From Minisyncoccota bacterium (GTDB lineage: Bacteria > Patescibacteriota > Minisyncoccia > Phycocordibacterales > UBA1006): a stretch of DNA of 14,507 nt. The position numbers and the translations under genes were made by a program. Below are positions 6,585-12,786 of this stretch, piece by piece. The stretch covers positions 1 to 14,507 of the forward strand of contig JAJOLB010000020.1 of NCBI GenBank assembly GCA_021129535.1. The letters run 5' to 3'. Each line of letters opens with the position of its first letter. The stretch's first letter is position 1. The notes below the pieces were generated by a model, which was given only the letters and a program-made list of their open reading frames with translations, had not been told where the DNA came from and did not search any database.

Positions 6585-6613
6585 TTGTCTTGCTGACATC
6601 TTTCTGGTATACT
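6585..6613 (+). promoter_or_regulatory. promoter of adk-pyrH
   Basis: TTGTCT (6585-6590), a 17-base spacer, then TGG-TATACT (extended -10; hexamer 6608-6613). The predicted start is near 6620, only a few bases before the ATG at 6623. This makes the longer reading from 6590 unlikely and predicts an almost leaderless mRNA. Confidence 0.6.
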
Positions 6614-6622
6614 TCCCTAGGC

Positions 6623-7216
6623 ATGAAAAAAGACACATTTGTATTTATAGGAAGTTCTGGTTCTGGAAAAGGAACACAGATTACCTTTTTAAAGGAATAT
6701 ATTAAAGAACATTATCCAGAAACCCACATGATTCATTATGACTCTGGTACACATTTTAGATCTTTCGTAGAACGTGACGGCTACACAAGCAAGCAGATGA
6801 GCGATATTTTAGGTCGTGGTGAGCTTGCCCCTGATTTTATTACAGGATGGTTATTGGTTGATGAATTGGTAAATAAATTGACTCCTGAAAAGATGCTTAT
6901 TTTAGATGGATTTCCACGAACTATGAGTCAGGCAAACATGTTTGATTCAGCAGTTCAATATTATAAACTTGAAGGCATCAAGATTATTAACATTGAGGTT
7001 TCAGATGACGAAGTTCGTAGGCGAATGATTGCACGTGGTAGAGCAGACGATAAAAAACCTGAAATTATTGAAAATAGAATATCATGGTACAAGGATAACG
7101 TTATTCCTGTTGTTGAACATTTTAGAGAAAATAATAATTATAATGTTATAGACATCAATGGGGAACAATCGGTAGATGGCGTGTTCAAGGAGATAATAGA
7201 GAAACTTAACTACTAA
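6623..7216 (+). CDS. adk: adenylate kinase (short-LID form)
   Basis: This is a nucleoside monophosphate kinase that converts AMP and ATP to 2 ADP. The 197 residues begin MKKDTFVFIG and show the P-loop GSSGSGKGT (10-18), the NMP-binding part with SGTHFR, the DGFPRT motif (95-100), and ARGRADDKKPEIIENR in place of a long zinc-type LID. It therefore resembles the short-LID class, and UMP/CMP kinase specificity cannot be excluded. I chose the ATG at 6623 because the promoter overlaps the upstream in-frame ATG at 6590. In most bacteria adk follows secY. Here secY is absent, but adk and map remain near each other. pyrH starts 19 bases downstream on the same transcript. Confidence 0.9.
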   Translation: MKKDTFVFIGSSGSGKGTQITFLKEYIKEHYPETHMIHYDSGTHFRSFVERDGYTSKQMSDILGRGELAPDFITGWLLVDELVNKLTPEKMLILDGFPRTMSQANMFDSAVQYYKLEGIKIINIEVSDDEVRRRMIARGRADDKKPEIIENRISWYKDNVIPVVEHFRENNNYNVIDINGEQSVDGVFKEIIEKLNY

Positions 7217-7235
7217 TTTAAAAATTCAAACTACT

Positions 7236-7928
7236 ATGGCAAAAACATTCAAAAATACAATCGTAATCGCAATGGGCGGATCACTCCTGATTCCTGACTC
7301 TATTGATATTTCATTTCTAAAACAATTAAAGGAAATGATGAAAACACTGATAGATCAAAATTATCAGGTTGCTTTGGTTATTGGTGGCGGAAAATATTGT
7401 CGTCATTATCAAAATGCAGCACGTGAGTTTAATAATGTGAATGATTTAGATTTAGATTGGATTGGTATTAAAACAATTCATTTAAATTGCGAGCTTGTTA
7501 TACGTAGTTTTTCCGATTTAGATGTACACGAAAATATTGTATTAAAACCAGTTGATATTATGGGAATTGAAAAACCGCTGATTGTTGTTGGTGCATGGGA
7601 ACCTGGATGCTCATCTGACACTGATGCTGTCGAGATTGCAGAAAATTTAAATGCATCACGTATTATTAATTTTTCTAATACGTCACACGTATATAGTGAA
7701 GATCCAAATAATAATTCAGAGGCAGAAAAATTTGAAACCTTGTCGTGGGAAGAATATAGAAAATTAATACCGTCGGAATGGACACCTGGATTGTCAGCAC
7801 CATTTGACCCTGTTGCATCAAAAATTGCACAGGAAAAGGGAATTACTGTTGCGATACTTGGTGCATCAATTGAGAATTTGGAAAATTATTTGAATGGAGA
7901 AAAATTTGAAGGAACTATCATATCATAA
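7236..7928 (+). CDS. pyrH: UMP kinase, archaeal-type, amino acid kinase family
   Basis: The enzyme phosphorylates UMP to UDP in pyrimidine synthesis. The 230-residue product has the amino acid kinase fold: AMGGSLL near the N-terminus, VIGGGKYCRHYQ (about 49-60), DWIGIKTIHLN, GAWEPGCSSDTDAVEIAE, and SNTSHVYSEDPN, equivalent to the NVDGVYxxDP segment. The C-terminal APFDPVASKIAQEKG is characteristic of archaeal UMP kinases; the typical bacterial PyrH ends differently. It is co-transcribed with adk (gap 19 bases), pairing ADP and UDP formation. The start context CAAACTACT has no Shine-Dalgarno. A terminator begins at its stop codon. Confidence 0.88.
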   Translation: MAKTFKNTIVIAMGGSLLIPDSIDISFLKQLKEMMKTLIDQNYQVALVIGGGKYCRHYQNAAREFNNVNDLDLDWIGIKTIHLNCELVIRSFSDLDVHENIVLKPVDIMGIEKPLIVVGAWEPGCSSDTDAVEIAENLNASRIINFSNTSHVYSEDPNNNSEAEKFETLSWEEYRKLIPSEWTPGLSAPFDPVASKIAQEKGITVAILGASIENLENYLNGEKFEGTIIS

Positions 7929-7950
7929 AAGACTTCAAGGTCTTTTTTAT
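7927..7950 (+). terminator. terminator of adk-pyrH
   Basis: AAAAGAC (7927-7933) pairs with GTCTTTT (7940-7946) around TTCAAG, with further T residues after. It overlaps the pyrH stop codon (7926-7928). Confidence 0.8.
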
Positions 7951-7964
7951 TTTTGATAAATACG

Positions 7965-7977
7965 TATGATAGATATA
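7965..7977 (+). promoter_or_regulatory. -10 element of map, predicted leaderless transcript
   Basis: TATGAT (7965-7970) ends 6 bases before the ATG at 7977. No good -35 or TG extension is seen. Its spacing matches that of the other predicted leaderless genes here. Confidence 0.4.
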
Positions 7978-8750
7978 TGGCAATTATTATAAAAACAGCA
8001 GAACAAATCGATATTCTGCGGCAGGCGGGAAAAATCCACGCAGAGATTTTAAATAAATTGGAAAAGTTTATACAACCAGGAATGACCGCAATGGAATTGA
8101 ATAACGAGGCTGACCGACTTGTTCGTGCAGCTGACGCGATACCAGCATTTTTGGATTATCAACCAGATTTTACCTATCCAAAATATCCAGCGAGCCTTTG
8201 TGTGTCTATTAACGAGGTTATTGTTCATGGTATTCCAACTGATGAAATTATTATTAAATCAGGGGATTTAGTTTCTATTGATTTGGGTGTTAAATACAAG
8301 GGTCTTTTCACTGATTCAGCGCGAACGGTTATGGTTGGTGATGTTTCAGTCGAGAAAAAACAATTGGTCTATGATACACGTGAGGCTTTGGCACGCGGAA
8401 TTGATGCAGCGCGCGTTGGTAATACGGTTGGAGACATTGGTCACGCCATTGAATCATTTAATAATAAAAAATATGGAAATGTGCGTGAATTATCAGGGCA
8501 TGGTGTTGGCGTAAAAATACACGAGGATCCCTATATTCCAAATTATGGAAAGCCTGGAACAGGGGCAAAGTTAAAGGCGGGAATGGTTATAGCTATTGAA
8601 CCTATGTTTAATCTAGGAACATCAAATGTAGATTTCTGGGATGACATGTATACGGTTACAACGCGGGATGGTGCATGGTCTGCACATGTTGAGCATACGA
8701 TATTAATTACACCTAATGGTGCTGATGCAGAAATTTTAACTGAGCTTTAA
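7977..8750 (+). CDS. map: methionine aminopeptidase, type I
   Basis: The enzyme removes the initiator Met from new proteins and uses a dinuclear metal site. The protein starts MAIIIKTAEQIDILRQAGKI and is 257 residues, the usual size for bacterial type I. Metal ligands are visible in IDLGVKYKGLFTDSART (two Asp), LSGHGVGVKIHEDP (His), IAIEPMF (Glu) and AHVEHTILI (Glu). A TTG start at 7953 in the same frame is possible but would overlap the promoter region and the previous terminator tail, so the ATG at 7977 is preferred. map commonly follows secY-adk in bacteria, so this looks like a remnant of that order. Confidence 0.95.
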   Translation: MAIIIKTAEQIDILRQAGKIHAEILNKLEKFIQPGMTAMELNNEADRLVRAADAIPAFLDYQPDFTYPKYPASLCVSINEVIVHGIPTDEIIIKSGDLVSIDLGVKYKGLFTDSARTVMVGDVSVEKKQLVYDTREALARGIDAARVGNTVGDIGHAIESFNNKKYGNVRELSGHGVGVKIHEDPYIPNYGKPGTGAKLKAGMVIAIEPMFNLGTSNVDFWDDMYTVTTRDGAWSAHVEHTILITPNGADAEILTEL

Positions 8751-8766
8751 ACTCAGTTTTTATTTT
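8738..8766 (+). terminator. terminator of map, overlapping the stop codon
   Basis: AACTGAG (8738-8744) pairs with CTCAGTT (8752-8758) around CTTTAAA, which holds the TAA stop (8748-8750). TTTATTTT follows. Confidence 0.85.
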
Positions 8767-8803
8767 GTATTCATTGTAATATCTATATTTTAATGATAAA
8801 AAG

Positions 8804-8820
8804 TGCTATATTTTTAATAT
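8804..8820 (+). promoter_or_regulatory. extended -10 promoter before the disrupted cupin gene
   Basis: TGC-TATATT (8804-8812) ends 8 bases before the ATG at 8821. It places the natural start of the cupin gene at 8821 and not at the internal ATG at 8920. Confidence 0.5.
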
Positions 8821-8919
8821 ATGAAAAAGGGATATATAAAAAATATAGAGAATTAAACTCTAAAAAATAATAATTTTAGAAAAGTTCTCTATACAGGGAA
8901 ATACTCGCAACTGGTAGTT
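8821..8919 (+). pseudogene. 5' end of cupin gene, cut off by an in-frame TAA
   Basis: Reading from ATG 8821 gives MKKGYIKNIEN, then TAA (8854-8856), then TLKNNNFRKVLYTGKYSQLV, running in the same frame into the cupin at 8920 (VMSLKSGQ...). The part after the stop, FRKVLYTGKYSQLV, looks like the usual N-terminus of this small cupin family just before MSLKPG. The stop therefore interrupts an otherwise intact gene of 134 codons. A single base change from AAA, GAA or CAA would explain it. Other genes here use TAA as stop, so a genome-wide recoding is unlikely. A sequencing error, a recent nonsense mutation, or translation from 8920 are all possible. Confidence 0.75.
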
Positions 8920-9225
8920 ATGTCATTGAAATCAGGTCAAGATATAGGTCGTGAGGTACACGAAAATCACGACCAATTTATTCGTATTGAATCAGGAACA
9001 GGAATAGTCTTTATTGATGGTGTGGAAACAGTTGTTGCTGATGATGATGCTGTTGTTATTCCAGCAGGAGCAGAACACAATGTTACAAATACAGGTGATA
9101 CAGAAATGAAATTATATACGGTTTATGGGCCAGCAGAACATCGCGATGGAATTATTCACGAAACAAAAGATATTGCTGAGGCAAATCATGAACAAGACCA
9201 CTTTAACGGAAAAACAACTGAATAG
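8920..9225 (+). CDS. small cupin domain protein, N-terminally truncated reading
   Basis: The 101-residue open part contains GQDIGREVHENHDQFIRIES, with cupin motif 1 (His and acidic residues before a Gly-rich turn), and IPAGAEHNVTNTGD, motif 2. It is therefore a one-domain cupin beta-barrel, possibly metal binding; the substrate is unknown. The open start at M8920 lies inside the predicted first strands. The preceding 33 codons, separated by a TAA, look like the rest of the protein (see 8821-8919). If translation does begin here, the barrel lacks its first strand or two. The stop TAG is inside the terminator hairpin. Confidence 0.82.
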   Translation: MSLKSGQDIGREVHENHDQFIRIESGTGIVFIDGVETVVADDDAVVIPAGAEHNVTNTGDTEMKLYTVYGPAEHRDGIIHETKDIAEANHEQDHFNGKTTE

Positions 9226-9240
9226 TTGTTTTTTTATTTT
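9211..9240 (+). terminator. terminator of the cupin gene, overlapping the stop codon
   Basis: AAAACAACT (9211-9219) pairs with AGTTGTTTT (9224-9232) around GAAT, followed by more T residues. The TAG stop (9223-9225) is in the loop and stem. Confidence 0.88.
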
Positions 9241-9370
9241 TTATCAAGAATGTAATGCAATTATTTCCATGCAAATAAAATAACAAATAATTATCGCAGC
9301 AAGAGTTTCTTTTATTGTGGATAACTTTTAAGCTGAATAGTGACAGTCAGATATTTGAAAGCATCTTTAA

Positions 9371-9475
9371 AATGTCCTTTAAAGGCATTTTAGTTGATAT
9401 TTAAAAGGTGATAGGGAAACATTATTTTTTAAATGATGTCCTATATAAAGGACATCTAAAAATGTCTCTAAAAGC
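9371..9475 (+). repeat. three related ATGTCC hairpin repeats upstream of tuf
   Basis: In this otherwise gene-free region (9241-9508), a motif like ATGTCCTxTAAAGG occurs three times: AATGTCCTTTAAAGGCATTT (9371-9390), a perfect 8-bp hairpin GATGTCCT/AGGACATC (9435-9456), and a weaker copy AATGTCTCTAAAAG (9461-9474). They lie upstream of the tuf promoter and could be binding sites for a regulator. No protein is assigned. Confidence 0.4.
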
Positions 9476-9481
9476 CTTTGT

Positions 9482-9550
9482 TTATAACAGTTTTAACATT
9501 AAAAACTATTGACAGGTATGTGAAAAAAACTAATATAAGAGCTGTTATAA
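9482..9550 (+). promoter_or_regulatory. tuf promoter flanked by a 9-bp inverted repeat
   Basis: TTGACA (9509-9514) and TAATAT (9531-9536) have a 16-base spacer; a perfect consensus -35 fits a strong promoter. The predicted start is near 9543, giving a leader of about 230 bases before EF-Tu. TTATAACAG (9482-9490) and CTGTTATAA (9542-9550) are perfect inverted repeats on both sides of the promoter, operator-like; the right arm covers the predicted start site. Confidence 0.65.
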
Positions 9551-9713
9551 CTTGTGTTGTTGTAACCGATATTCGCTCAAATTTGAGCATTTATTAACTG
9601 AAATACCACTTGCGAGATGCAACACATACCAAATCTTATTTCAAATATTTATTGCTTTTATGCGCTTTCCTGTAAAAAGGGAATAAGGCAAAATACAAAT
9701 ATTTGAAATAAGG
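9551..9713 (+). promoter_or_regulatory. structured 5' leader of tuf
   Basis: The leader folds into two large units. The first is closed by TGTGTTG (9553-9559) with CAACACA (9620-9626) and contains the palindrome GCTCAAATTTGAGC (9575-9588). The second is a long hairpin whose outer 16 bp pair perfectly (9635-9650 with 9697-9712). It continues with a 7-bp inner stem (9652-9658 with 9685-9691, one G-U) and a UUUCC/GGGAA tip (9666-9670 with 9679-9683). No T run follows, so it is not a simple terminator. It matches no riboswitch class I know. A control element for EF-Tu and ribosomal protein synthesis is inferred. Confidence 0.55.
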
Positions 9714-9775
9714 GGTAGACGTCGCGGAATGTATTTAACCAAGACTTAGATCTTAAATTAAACTAAACCAATTAT

Positions 9776-10972
9776 ATGGCAGAAGAATTTAATCGAGACA
9801 AGGTGCACGTAAACGTAGGAACTATTGGTCACGTTGACCACGGTAAAACTACGCTTACTGCTGCAATTTTGAACTCACTAAACCTTGCAGGTAAAACTGT
9901 AAAAATGCGAGACATATCAGGAATTGATAACGCTCCAGAAGAAAAAGAACGAGGAATTACTATTTCAATTTCTCACAACGAGTACGAATCAGACACACGA
10001 CACTACGCACATATCGATGCGCCAGGTCACGCGGATTACATTAAAAACATGATTACTGGTGCTGCCCAAATGGATGGTGCTATTATCGTGGTTGCTGCGA
10101 CTGATGGTCCAATGCCACAAACACGAGAACACGTGCTATTGGCTAAACAAGTTGGAGTTCCACAACTAATCGTTTTCATCAACAAGGTGGACATGATGGA
10201 CGGGGAAGAAGAAATGCTAGAACTTGTAGAAATGGAAATGCGAGACTTACTATCAAAATATGAATTTGATGGAGACAACGCACCAGTTATTATGGGATCA
10301 GCATTAAAAGCTTTAGAAGCTACATCTGCTGATGACGAATGGGTTAAAAAAGTATTAGAATTAGTTGACGCTATGGATACTTATTTCCCAGATCCAGTTC
10401 GAGAACTTGATAAACCTTTCCTAATGCCAGTTGAAGACATCTTCTCTATTGAAGGTCGTGGAACTGTTGTAACAGGAAAAATTGAACAAGGAATCGTAAA
10501 GGTAGGAGAAGAAATTGAAATCGTTGGTATCAAAGATACAACCGTTTCAACCGTTACTGGTGTAGAAATGTTTAATAAGCAACTACAAGAAGGTATGGCT
10601 GGAGATAATGCTGGAATCTTACTACGAGGTCTTAAAAAAGACGATATTACTCGTGGACAAGTACTCGCTGCAAAGGGAACAATTACGCCACATACAGAAT
10701 TTGAGGCTGAAATCTACGTTCTTAAAAAAGAAGAAGGTGGACGACATACTCCATTCTTTAAGGGTTACAAACCACAATTCTACATCCGAACGACTGACGT
10801 TACAGGTGAAATTGAATTACCAGCTGGAACAGAAATGGTGATGCCAGGAGACACTATTACTTTGAAAGTTAAACTACAAGTACCAGTTGCTCTAAATGAC
10901 AACCAACGATTCGCTGTTCGAGAAGGAGGACGAACTGTTGGAGCTGGTGTTGTATCTAAAATTATTGCTTAA
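9776..10972 (+). CDS. tuf: translation elongation factor Tu
   Basis: EF-Tu carries aminoacyl-tRNA to the ribosome as a GTP complex. The 398-residue protein has G1 GHVDHGKT (18-25), switch I ending in KERGITI (57-63), G3 DAPGH (81-85, with Ala where E. coli has Cys), NKVD (about 136-139) and SALK. Domains 2 and 3 follow, with GRGTVVTGKIEQG, GGRHTPFFKGYKPQFY and the C-terminal REGGRTVGAGVV. Length is standard. 13 of its 15 Arg codons are CGA. It heads the transcript tuf-S10-L3-L4-L23-L2; tuf beside S10 matches the end of the str operon elsewhere, but fusA, rpsL and rpsG are not here. The start context ACCAATTAT has no Shine-Dalgarno. Confidence 0.99.
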   Translation: MAEEFNRDKVHVNVGTIGHVDHGKTTLTAAILNSLNLAGKTVKMRDISGIDNAPEEKERGITISISHNEYESDTRHYAHIDAPGHADYIKNMITGAAQMDGAIIVVAATDGPMPQTREHVLLAKQVGVPQLIVFINKVDMMDGEEEMLELVEMEMRDLLSKYEFDGDNAPVIMGSALKALEATSADDEWVKKVLELVDAMDTYFPDPVRELDKPFLMPVEDIFSIEGRGTVVTGKIEQGIVKVGEEIEIVGIKDTTVSTVTGVEMFNKQLQEGMAGDNAGILLRGLKKDDITRGQVLAAKGTITPHTEFEAEIYVLKKEEGGRHTPFFKGYKPQFYIRTTDVTGEIELPAGTEMVMPGDTITLKVKLQVPVALNDNQRFAVREGGRTVGAGVVSKIIA

Positions 10973-11000
10973 GCTTCGGCTCGAGTGATAATGCGCCACT

Positions 11001-11324
11001 ATGGCAGCCAAAAAAGAAGGAGCAGTATTGCGAATTCGTGTTCGTGCCTATGAAAGCAAAATCCTAGACCGATCTGTTAAACAGATCATGGATACTGCAT
11101 CAAAATTCGAGGCAGAAACACGAGGTCCAGTACCTCTTCCAACTGAGATAAAAAAATATACTGTGAACAGAGCTTCATTTGTATATAAAGACGCTCGGGA
11201 ACAGTTTGAAACACGTGTTCATAAACGATTGATTGATATTATTAATCCATCTCCTAAAGTTATTGAAGCGTTAACAAATATGAACTTACCATCTGGTGTC
11301 GATATCGACGTAAAGATGATGTAA
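11001..11324 (+). CDS. rpsJ: 30S ribosomal protein S10
   Basis: S10 is a 30S head protein that also acts with NusB in antitermination. The 107-residue product contains LRIRVRAYESKILDRSVKQI, GPVPLPTEIKKYTVNRASFV and EQFETRVHKRLIDI, all family motifs, and its length is typical. It follows EF-Tu by 28 bases; the gap holds a short AGC-TTCG-GCT tetraloop hairpin. The start is preceded by GCGCCACT without a Shine-Dalgarno. In most bacteria L3 follows within a few bases; here 172 bases intervene. Confidence 0.97.
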   Translation: MAAKKEGAVLRIRVRAYESKILDRSVKQIMDTASKFEAETRGPVPLPTEIKKYTVNRASFVYKDAREQFETRVHKRLIDIINPSPKVIEALTNMNLPSGVDIDVKMM

Positions 11325-11327
11325 GAA

Positions 11328-11345
11328 CTTGTTTTTAAGAACAAG
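11328..11345 (+). other. hairpin just after S10
   Basis: CTTGTT (11328-11333) and AACAAG (11340-11345) form a 6-bp stem. No T run follows, so termination is not expected; a processing site is possible. Confidence 0.3.
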
Positions 11346-11361
11346 AACCAAATTAATAATC

Positions 11362-11399
11362 ATCAATCAGAAAATAAATAAATTTATTTTCTGATTGAT
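11362..11399 (+). repeat. 38-bp near-perfect palindrome between S10 and L3
   Basis: Positions 11362-11379 and 11382-11399 are perfect inverted repeats of 18 bases (ATCAATCAGAAAATAAAT and its complement) with only two bases between. As RNA it gives a long stem with a small AT loop. It has no T run after it. It could be an RNase III-type processing site or an attenuator, or bind a dimeric protein as DNA. Confidence 0.7.
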
Positions 11400-11401
11400 A
11401 T

Positions 11402-11496
11402 AACTAACGTTGATGGTTCGCCATTAACCAATTAGATGTTCCAATGCGCATGTTAGTTCTTCATACTTACATGCGTATGAACATATATAATAAACT
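11402..11496 (+). promoter_or_regulatory. structured leader and possible promoter of L3
   Basis: AACTAAC (11402-11408) pairs with GTTAGTT (11452-11458), enclosing an ATGG-TTCG-CCAT tetraloop hairpin (11413-11424). An alternative long hairpin pairs 11436-11453 with 11469-11484 over 16 bp with a 2-base bulge and one G-U. The two folds share bases and so exclude each other, like attenuator or autoregulatory leaders. TATAAT (11486-11491) lies 5 bases before the L3 ATG and may be a -10 element. Confidence 0.5.
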
Positions 11497-12114
11497 ATGA
11501 AATTTATTCTAGGAACAAAGGTAAACATGACACAATTCTTTCAGGAGGATGGTGTCGTGGTACCTGCAACAATTGTTTCTGTTCCAAAATCTGTGGTTAC
11601 TCAGGTAAAAACAGTTGATACAGATGGATATAATTCTATTCAAATTGCATCAGGGGAACGGAAAGAGAAAAACATTGCAAAAGCTCAATTAGGACACTTT
11701 GACGGAAAAGGAAATTTCCGATTCGTAAAAGAGTTTCGATTGAAAGGCGAAGAAACATCTGACCTTAAAGTAGGTGATGTATTAAATGCCGATACCTTCG
11801 AGGTTGGTGATATCGTTGTGGTATCAGGAACTTCAAAAGGTAAGGGATTCCAAGGAGGTGTTAAACGACACGGATTCAAGGGAGCTCCTACTTCACATGG
11901 ACACCGACACGATACCAGAAAACCTGGGTCAATTGGTGCAACAGGTCCACAACGAGTTTTTAAAGGAACTCGAATGGCAGGTCGAATGGGTTCAGATCGT
12001 ATATCAGTAAAGAATTTAGAAATTATTGCTGTTGATATGAAAAACAATCAATTATTGGTAAAAGGAGCACTTCCAGGGAAACGTGGAACTATGCTTGAAA
12101 TAATCTCACGTTAA
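11497..12114 (+). CDS. rplC: 50S ribosomal protein L3
   Basis: L3 binds 23S rRNA near its 3' end and extends a loop toward the peptidyl transferase centre. The 205-residue product begins MKFILGTKVNMTQFF and has SGTSKGKGFQGGVKRHGFKG followed by APTSHGHRH and GRMGSDRISVKNLEI, all diagnostic. Length is normal. It leads the L3-L4-L23-L2 block, 1 base before L4, behind a structured leader. Confidence 0.98.
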   Translation: MKFILGTKVNMTQFFQEDGVVVPATIVSVPKSVVTQVKTVDTDGYNSIQIASGERKEKNIAKAQLGHFDGKGNFRFVKEFRLKGEETSDLKVGDVLNADTFEVGDIVVVSGTSKGKGFQGGVKRHGFKGAPTSHGHRHDTRKPGSIGATGPQRVFKGTRMAGRMGSDRISVKNLEIIAVDMKNNQLLVKGALPGKRGTMLEIISR

Positions 12115-12115
12115 T

Positions 12116-12784
12116 ATGAAAACAAAAGTATATAATCATAAAGGTAAAGAATCGTCTACGGTTGATTTACCAGAAAATATCTTTGGTTTGAATTGGAACG
12201 CTGACCTGGTGCATCAAGTATTTGAAAGCATGCGTTCAAACGCACGTACCAATACTGCACATACCAAAGACCGATCAGAAGTACGCGGAGGAGGACGAAA
12301 ACCATGGCGACAAAAAGGAACTGGACAGGCTCGACACGGGTCAAAACGGTCTCCATTATGGGCTGGTGGAGGAATCACCTTTGGACCACGTAATGAACGA
12401 AATTACGACAAAAAAATTAACAAAAAAATGCGAACAAAGGCATTATTTGTGGCATTGTCACAAAAATTGCGAGACGGTCAAATTTTATTTGTTGATGGTT
12501 TTGACAAAGTTTCAGGAAAAACTAAAGACATGAAAGAAACCCTTGCAGGTTTTGAAAATGTTGCAGGTTTCGAAACAATCAACACCAAAAAACATAATAA
12601 CATTTTCATGACATCACCTGATGTTAGTGATGAGTTAAAAAATGGAGTAAAAAACTTTGCTCATGTAACTTTGTACGATGTTAAAAATTTAAACGTTATT
12701 GACGTTATGAATTTCCGATATCTTGTAATTTCAAACCCTGAAAAAACTGTCGAATTTTTACAAACAAAACTAACTAATAAATAA
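12116..12784 (+). CDS. rplD: 50S ribosomal protein L4
   Basis: L4 lines the exit tunnel with L22; in E. coli it also represses its own S10 operon. The 222-residue product shows NARTNTAHTKDRSEVRGGGR, KPWRQKGTGQARHGSKRSP and the WAGGGITFGP segment, the tunnel-lining loop. The C-terminal domain is present (NVIDVMNFRYLVIS). Length is within the usual range. It starts 1 base after L3 and ends 2 bases before L23. No Shine-Dalgarno precedes it. Its own transcript carries a structured leader upstream of L3, so autoregulation is possible but not shown. Confidence 0.98.
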   Translation: MKTKVYNHKGKESSTVDLPENIFGLNWNADLVHQVFESMRSNARTNTAHTKDRSEVRGGGRKPWRQKGTGQARHGSKRSPLWAGGGITFGPRNERNYDKKINKKMRTKALFVALSQKLRDGQILFVDGFDKVSGKTKDMKETLAGFENVAGFETINTKKHNNIFMTSPDVSDELKNGVKNFAHVTLYDVKNLNVIDVMNFRYLVISNPEKTVEFLQTKLTNK

Positions 12785-12786
12785 GT

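Noticed and set aside
6414..6596. 60-residue ORF overlapping the khpA end
   Set aside because: It is out of frame with khpA, crosses the khpA terminator and the adk promoter, and has no motif.
6590..6622. Longer adk start at ATG 6590
   Set aside because: The promoter -35/-10 (6585-6613) would lie within the coding sequence, and homologous kinases start right before the P-loop strand, matching ATG 6623.
7953..7976. TTG start for map, eight residues longer
   Set aside because: The extra residues lie over the -10 element and right after the previous terminator; the family begins close to the ATG at 7977.
9316..9324. Perfect DnaA box (TGTGGATAA, reverse of TTATCCACA) upstream of tuf
   Set aside because: It is a single box with no cluster, no dnaA or dnaN nearby and no clear unwinding element. 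One match in a window of this size and composition can arise by chance.
1119..9562. 12-base direct repeat CTTGTGTTGTTG before the UPF0489-like gene and in the tuf leader
   Set aside because: Several shared 12-mers are expected by chance in a 14.5-kb AT-rich window, and the contexts differ.
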